Below, piece by piece: positions 57,986 to 64,000 of a DNA stretch of 64,000 nt. The notes under the pieces are model-generated. The model was not told the origin of the DNA. It ran no database searches and worked only from the letters and a program-made list of their open reading frames with translations. Where the stretch lies: contig JAKSZP010006616.1 in assembly GCA_022478985.1 (NCBI GenBank), positions 124,001 through 188,000 on the forward strand. Direction: 5' to 3'. The translations under genes and the position numbers were made by a program. This DNA comes from Massospora cicadina (taxonomy: Eukaryota > Entomophthoromycota > Entomophthoromycetes > Entomophthorales > Entomophthoraceae). Within the stretch, counting starts at the first letter, position 1, and each line of letters begins with the position of its first letter.

Positions 57986-59413
57986 ACCATGAACTTTCAT
58001 TCTGGTCAGTTCAGTTACTGTGTTAATAGCTCCTAACAAAATGGTAACCTACACTAGTCAATTCTTCATCTTCATGGTCGTCCTCACCCTCAGTGCAGAG
58101 GTTTATCAAATTTGAGGTATTTGGTGTGTCATCTTTGGAGGTTTTCTCCTTGTTTTAATGGTAGCTAATGGACAGAAAAAAGAGAAGTACCCAGGTTGGT
58201 GACACTTATGGCACTTATATTATCGATGTGAAGGGTATTCAGGCGGTTTGTTGCTACTCTCCTTGAGCTTTTTACCTTATCTTTGGCGACATAGAAGGCC
58301 TTATTGACTCGTAAAGGGGGTTGTGTAGGTATCATTGACTTAAATTCATATTTGTACGTCCATTATACTCAAGCAGCGGCTCCTTAAGTGCTTTAAGGGA
58401 CATCACGCTATTATCCACCAAAGATATGTGCAAATCATATTAAGATGCTTCTTTAGGGAGCTTAATAAAACAATTTTAGTGGTAGACAGGTCCATTGTTT
58501 TTGTGGTCCATAACTTCTGGGCTTTAAGATATAAATAAGAAGCGTAATTTGCAACTGACTCATTATTGTCCAACCTTATTAACGGAACTCTTGTTTCATC
58601 ATTGGACACCCTGTTCAATGATAAACGCCAAGTTAATGCTCTTGACTTTAGACAAGATAATTCAGGTCTCAAGTTCGTGATGAGGATCTCCTGAGCTTCA
58701 TATCTCATGCATCCTTGTATGTAATGATTCTTCAGTTGATTGCTAGCACCATACATACTTTTTTAAACATTTGGAGGAAACCAGCAATTGTCCACTCTCC
58801 ATATATCATAATCTTGAAATGTGATTTAAAGTTGGGATCCTCCTAAACAGGATTGGGGTGCAACATAGTTGGCTGACAACAAGATAGGACTGGTTTGTGG
58901 TGCGCACCATTGAGTGGTCCACGTAGGTTTTTTGGTTATAGTTTTAGTAGAAGTAGGCTCCAGTGCAGTATGCATAAGTGCTTTCATATCTTTAACACTA
59001 TTGTCCATCGCAAAAACATTGATTTGCTGCTTCATGAGCCCTCCAAGCTCATTCAGAGTGGTGATGGTTTCACATTCCTTTTATTGAGGAATAAAAGTCT
59101 CTCCTTGATGGTTGTAAGTGTAAGTTTCAATTTAAAAAAATTACTAAATGTTATCTCACTATGGGTAGTGAGGTTATTTTAGATCTTCTAGCATCTTCTT
59201 GACACGCTCAAGGTTGGTATGAAAATTGCTCATTTAAATTCCAAGGTATGGAGTCTAGTACGGATGGTATCCTCCTCCCTCACCAGGATTTCAGAGGAAT
59301 CATCTCCACCTTCTCCTTAATACAGTTCAAAATCTTAATCATTGTCAGTTTTCTCAGAAGAACTATCATGATCGTTGTTAGGGCTGATGTTGCCACCCCT
59401 GTAGTGAGCACCA
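57986..59413 (-). mobile_element. Element 5: gag portion of a gypsy element
   Basis: On the minus strand a PBS TGGTGCTCACTACAGG lies at 59,398-59,413. A gag frame starts at about 59,232 with MSNFHTNLERVKKMLEDLK and continues with MKQQINVFAMDNSVKDMKAL. The capsid-like block is MYGASNQLKNHYIQGC...YASYLYLKAQKLW (58,756-58,403). A knuckle remnant CHKCHQPGYFSFFC at 58,171-58,216 has CX2C and the last Cys, with His replaced by Tyr. The element is cut at 57,986 by Element 4 and its pol was not found left of 48,230. Confidence 0.62.
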
Positions 59414-60500
59414 AAGTCAAAGTGCTGACCTCTGCTTGCCAAACTTTAAAGGGCTGACTTGCTGCTCAGAGGTTCTACTATGCGAAAATTAAGCTTTAGA
59501 CAACATTTTATAACATCTTAGTCATTCTCACTCTCACTAAGAAAATCCTTCTCAGATGCTACCACTTGGTGCATTGATTACTTAATTAAACTGTCCGCTC
59601 ACATGGTAAAAACCTTGACAAGCTTAACATTGCTGACTTATGTTGGCCTTTGTCACTCAACGTAAACTTCTCCAACTCTTCCTTGGCGTTATCAGCACTA
59701 AGGTATCCTCAATATAGTTTCTTCTTCCAAACAGGTCGATCTCAAAATGGTTACTGGCGAATACTAACTTGATACAACTAAAGTTAAAAAATGGATAAAC
59801 TTAAGATTCTGTAGAAAAATCATTTATTAAGATATAAAACAACTGATTATATTTCAAGGGGATATTCAAGATATAAAGGGAATGAAATATTTTTAAATAA
59901 TTGGGATTTAGGGTATTGATATGAGAGTTTATAAGATCCTCTATTCAGACGTTTTCTGACTGTTGCTTTAGTCTCTTCAAGTTCTTTGAAGTAAACTCTT
60001 GTATACACAAGCTCCATTTCGCGGTGGTTACATCTGAACCTGGATGTTCATAAGCTTTTAGGCTTGGTCCCGACTATGGGTCTTTGCTCATTGTGCTTAT
60101 TTTTGTCATTGCTTTAATACTAAGCCTAGTAAAATGCTTCTCAACTTCAGGTTTGAGTTAATGCCACATCTACGATGCACCTTCCATCATGGATTTCAGT
60201 CACTTTGGAAATTGAACGTTGACCTGATTTGTAATATTTTAATGTTGAGCCTCAGATGGCCACGTTAGGGGAATTCAGTTCGTTCATCACTTCTTCACTA
60301 GCAGAACTCAAATTATTTTGGACCCCTAAAGGTATAATAGGGGGTCGTTTTTCATAAGATATTTGGGCGGTGTTGTCATCCTCATATTCTAAGTCAATTA
60401 ACTCGGTAATAAAATATTTATTTCTAGTGAAGTCACTTCATGCTGACTAAAATTATTGCTAATTACATCATCGCTCTCAAACTGAAAATACTTGACCCAT
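59414..60500 (-). other. Probable Element 5 5' LTR plus unresolved sequence
   Basis: By position, the DNA directly right of the PBS at 59,413 should be the 5' LTR of Element 5. No second copy exists in the window to define it. Only short frames occur, and the right limit is unknown. Confidence 0.3.
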
Positions 60501-62100
60501 CTGTGCCTATAAAATGACATCTTTTGCCCCCATTCGCGGTGGCCTGGTCACCAGTACCGCCACCAGTTTGGGGGATACTCTCATACATTTTACTGGTTGG
60601 AAACTAACTAATACACCAGTCTTGGCCTCATATGCAACAGGAGGTTCAACTGGGCAGAAAGTAAATGCTCAGGATGTAGAGCATCTGGTGTCAAGATGTC
60701 TGAGGAAACAGAATAAGAATGAGCATCAAAAATTTGGAAGGCGGTGACAATGATAGTGAGGTCATGGAGCTTATCTATGCTGTGGCTTATGTCAGGGTTT
60801 TCACTCAACATGTCTGGTTCAACATTCAAGGCCCATCAAAAAACTCATACTTTGAGTTAAAATTTCATAGGTAACAGTATGTGTGGTCCTAACGATGGGA
60901 AAGCTTCAGGGTTTTCTACAATGCATCAGGGACTGGTGGTCAGTGCAAATAGTAATGTAATGCTGGGCGTTTGAAGAAGGTTGCTCCAGTGTTTTAGTGA
61001 TCAAGACACAGCCGCCAGCTCCTTGTCATATATTGCCCAGGACTGCTTAGTGCCTGAGAACTTCTAAGAAAAGCCTTAATAGGATGATCAACCTCATCAT
61101 GTACTTAGTGGTGTACAGCACCTATGGCAACTAAAAATGCATCACATGCTACAATGAAGGGCTTTGAAGTGTCATCATGCCTTAGTACTGTCTCTATGAA
61201 ACCTCCTTAAAAGTTTGAACTCCTGTTGGCATTCATTTTTCTATTTAAAAAGGTGCTTTCTAACTAGTTAGGGAATGCAGGGGGGCCGCAAGTTGACCAC
61301 AAGTAAAGGATATTTTTGAGGGAGATATCCATCCTTATAAAGCTCCAGAGTTGCTTTTAGGGTTTTTGAGGTTGGCCAATATTAAATGGCTTCGATCTTG
61401 CATGAGAGAAAGGGGTACCAATCCTTCAAAACTAGATTCCCTAAGGAGGTCATCTCTTCACAAAAGAATTTTTAGAGGGCTTTACATAGAACCCAGTCCT
61501 GGGAATAGCAGCTATTACCACTTCCAGAATTTTTTTCGTTGCTCAAGCGTGGGTGAGTGATTTAAGATGTCATCAATATAGTCACCCATGAAGTGAAGTG
61601 CAGATCACCCAGGCCATCATCTATGAGGCTTTTAAAGGTTGCTGTCGCATTCCTCAACCCAAATATCATTATTATGAATTGAAAGGTTTCTCTTTGTGCA
61701 TATGTCAGTTACCAACTCCTGTCCCTTCCTGGCTTATTTATTAGAGGCATTTACAAAAAATAGTTTAAAGAAAATTCACAACTTTACATGCAACTAGGAT
61801 ATGGAATGCTTCAATGATAAGTGATAGGGGTTTGAAACTGACACATTATTGCCATGCTTATAATAAACGCATAACTTCAGGGCTCCATCCATCTTCCTGC
61901 GTAAAGAAAACAATGGAAGTGATGGAGTAATACTCCTTTACAATCCAACCTTTAGCCATCTAGTCATCCAGGCATACATTTTTAGCTTTTTCCTCTTTTT
62001 GGTTCAATTTATAATGGGCAATTTATCTTTATAATATGTACCATCAGTCGAAATGCTAGATAAAACTCAGAATCAAGTGGGAGCCTAGTATCTAAGAACA
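60500..62100 (-). mobile_element. Element 6: chromovirus RT and RNase H fragment
   Basis: Minus-strand pieces across 62,060-60,600 read EYYSITSIVFFTQEDGWSPE (start of RT) and ETFQFIIMIFGLRNATATFK, then GDYIDDILNHSPTLE near 61,560, with the catalytic YIDD intact. RNase H pieces are KPFIVACDAFLVAIGAVHH and ALHYYLHWPPVPDAL, up to about 60,600. The layout resembles Elements 1 and 3. Integrase and LTRs were not identified, and frames are heavily broken. Confidence 0.65.
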
Positions 62101-64000
62101 AGTCAAGTTATTTTTTATGGGGCGAGAAAGGATGTGAAGTCCAGCGGAAGATCCATAGGAAAGGAGCAGAAGGTAAGATAGAGCTCAAGGTGGACTCAGG
62201 AGGAAGGAAATCATTTATCGGGGAATTCACACTGAGCTTATATTGGTGAAGTAGAGTGAGTTACTACACTAATTGGTAGCAACTTGTTGTTGATGCCACC
62301 AACCTACACCAAGGATTACATGGTATAACAAAGTTAAAACTGTTGTGAAATGTTCACAAAAGCAGAATTATTCTTAAATATTTATAATGGATTATGCACA
62401 GCATAAAAGTTATATATTGAGATGATGTGCTAAAGTTGGAGGGGCCACATAAGTCTCTAGATCTGATGCTTTTATGGTTCTAAGTCAATAAGATTTACAT
62501 CTGGACCTGATTACATGCGCGTTTGTAAAGTGACCTTGCTTGCCCCAAAACAAAAGGTGGTAGGGAAGGTGAAATATTCCTGATACTCATGGTGGAATCT
62601 GAAAGTGAAAGTGCTGTAGAAGAAGAAGACATGTGAGAATTGGCCTCTTGATAATTGGTAAACCCTTATGAGATAAACTGGCAGAGTTTTTGGGTTTTTA
62701 CGCATTTTAAAACAAGGGAAATATGATTTCAATCTGAATTTAGATGGGGATTCTTGACATCTAATTAGGCAAACGCCTCATACAGCCTATAGAGAAGGGT
62801 GGAGAGCACCAAGAATGTTAGGCTGTTATTATGTCAGGTAGCAGCTATTTGAGGAAGAATGTCCATCTTAATAGGGTTTGGAAATGCCCAGTTTCTGGTA
62901 CTGAATGCCAGGGCTCAGCTGCACTAATAAGTTTAAAAAAAGCCTACACTAGGTTTATTTGATTTGTAATTTGTTTAGTAAATTACAAAAAGCCCCTACA
63001 ACAAACCATAAGGCTGCTGTAGGGACAACCGCCAGTTTTACTGGGGGCAACCCCAAGGGTTGGAGAGGCAGGAAGGGTGACAACCCATTCAAGGTTCACG
63101 GCTGTAAATTGTTTATATAATAATAGGAAATTATTTTTTAAATAAAGAGGGACAGATCACGGACAAAATATTAGATGTTGCGACCAAAAAGGGCAGATCA
63201 GTTGTGCAAAAGTTAGTTGGCAGCATCTGTGGTGTGCAATTGATTAGAAATCATAAACATGGAGGTACTTGTCCACAAGCTCGCAGAAGGTGTAAATAAG
63301 CTTGGATCTACTGATCATAACATCCACTTGGTGATCTCCAGTATTATTTCATGGATGGTGGCATCAATGTCAGATATCCTTTGCCATGATTGGCGATATG
63401 TTATGGAGAGCAGATTCCATGACAAAGGTTTAAACAAATTTATTAGAAAAGTTTAAGGGAAGGAAAGCCAAAGAATAAACTGACAACTCTTTCTAAGGAG
63501 AGTGATTTCTAATAAGTGAAGGAATAAGGGGTCTTTGAAAACTGTAATGTTTAAGCCTCTTTAAGGCACCCTAATCAGCATAATATGCTTTTTAGAAAAG
63601 GTTGAGGGGAAGACATTAGAGATCTCAGATGGAGCCATAAGAGATTTGGTAGCCTGTCCACTGGGTCAAGGAGAAATCTAGCAAGATATTATAAACTAAC
63701 TGGAATTTCACCAGATGGGCAAGTTACTAACTACAGCTCTTCCAAAACCCACCCTACTGATATAATCAATTATACAAATTTTGGTAGTAAAATGTGTAAT
63801 CCGCAGATTTGATTTGGATCTGAACCATTTAAATAAACCTGATCTGACTTATTAGGCATATTGAGCTCATATGGGAATTTAGTGGTGTGAATAAGTCCCT
63901 TGAATATCCTCAGTGAAAAAACACTCTAGTTTAGCTTGAGGGTCCTGCTGGATGGCTCTTCACTAATCCCCTCTATGACCACCCTTGTGAACTTTTTACC
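62101..64000. other. Decayed sequence with no gene recognised
   Basis: 62,101-62,300 is probably the linker upstream of the Element 6 RT. Beyond that only short frames occur. Around 62,950-63,070 (minus) there is a GC-richer block followed by an A/T tail (AAACAAATTACAAATC), perhaps the 3' end of another non-LTR element. It has no partner in the window. Confidence 0.35.

Noticed and set aside
1..64000. CRISPR array, prokaryotic operon or phage-like region
   Set aside because: No regularly spaced short repeats, operon structure or bacterial-type genes; all recognisable proteins are eukaryotic retroelement proteins.

Overview
No intact host gene was found in this 64 kb window. It is eukaryotic, gene-poor DNA made almost entirely of decayed retrotransposons inserted into one another. 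Chromodomain Ty3/gypsy elements, LINEs with an APE endonuclease, a tRNA-derived SINE, and stop codons that often look like C-to-T changes at CpA all fit a repeat-rich filamentous fungus. That assignment is an inference, because no ribosomal RNA, mitochondrial gene or host coding gene is present to confirm it.

Region 1 (1-25,332) is a stack of nested LTR elements. Element 8 (minus strand, gypsy type) is the oldest. Element 1 (plus, chromovirus, about 1-18,074) lies inside it. A SINE (1015-1309) and Element 2 (plus, gypsy, 3877-16,118) lie inside Element 1. Element 3 (minus, chromovirus, 7408-13,368) lies inside the reverse transcriptase of Element 2. A miniature LTR element (19,995-22,456: two LTRs around only 177 bp) also lies in Element 8. 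The order is read from host coding sequence that resumes on the far side of each insertion. LTR pairs of the inner elements look more alike than those of the outer ones.

Region 2 (25,333-46,400) is dominated by non-LTR elements. It holds two full-length copies of one LINE (25,345-30,631 plus; about 40,101-46,373 minus, the second broken by a solo LTR). It also holds three copies of a roughly 1.9 kb element that encodes only an ORF1-like protein (30,696-32,609; 34,950-36,795; 37,201-39,185). A fourth copy sits at 49,515-51,405.

Region 3 (46,400-64,000) contains a chromovirus LTR/gag remnant (Element 7), Element 4 (minus, gypsy, 48,230-57,985, with an ORF1-only insertion near its 3' end), a gag fragment of a related element (Element 5) and a chromovirus RT/RNase H fragment (Element 6).

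The most interesting system is the non-LTR set. The LINE, the ORF1-only elements and the SINE end in nearly the same 25-35 bp 3' sequence (core GTCCATCCCCTGGTCGGC followed by an A/T-rich tail), and most copies have recognisable target-site duplications. This suggests that one LINE machinery mobilised three kinds of element, including a protein-coding but RT-less one comparable in concept to mammalian half-LINEs. A second link is a shared primer-binding site (TGGTGCTCACTAC) among several of the gypsy elements. All boundaries, duplications and homologies were found by eye.
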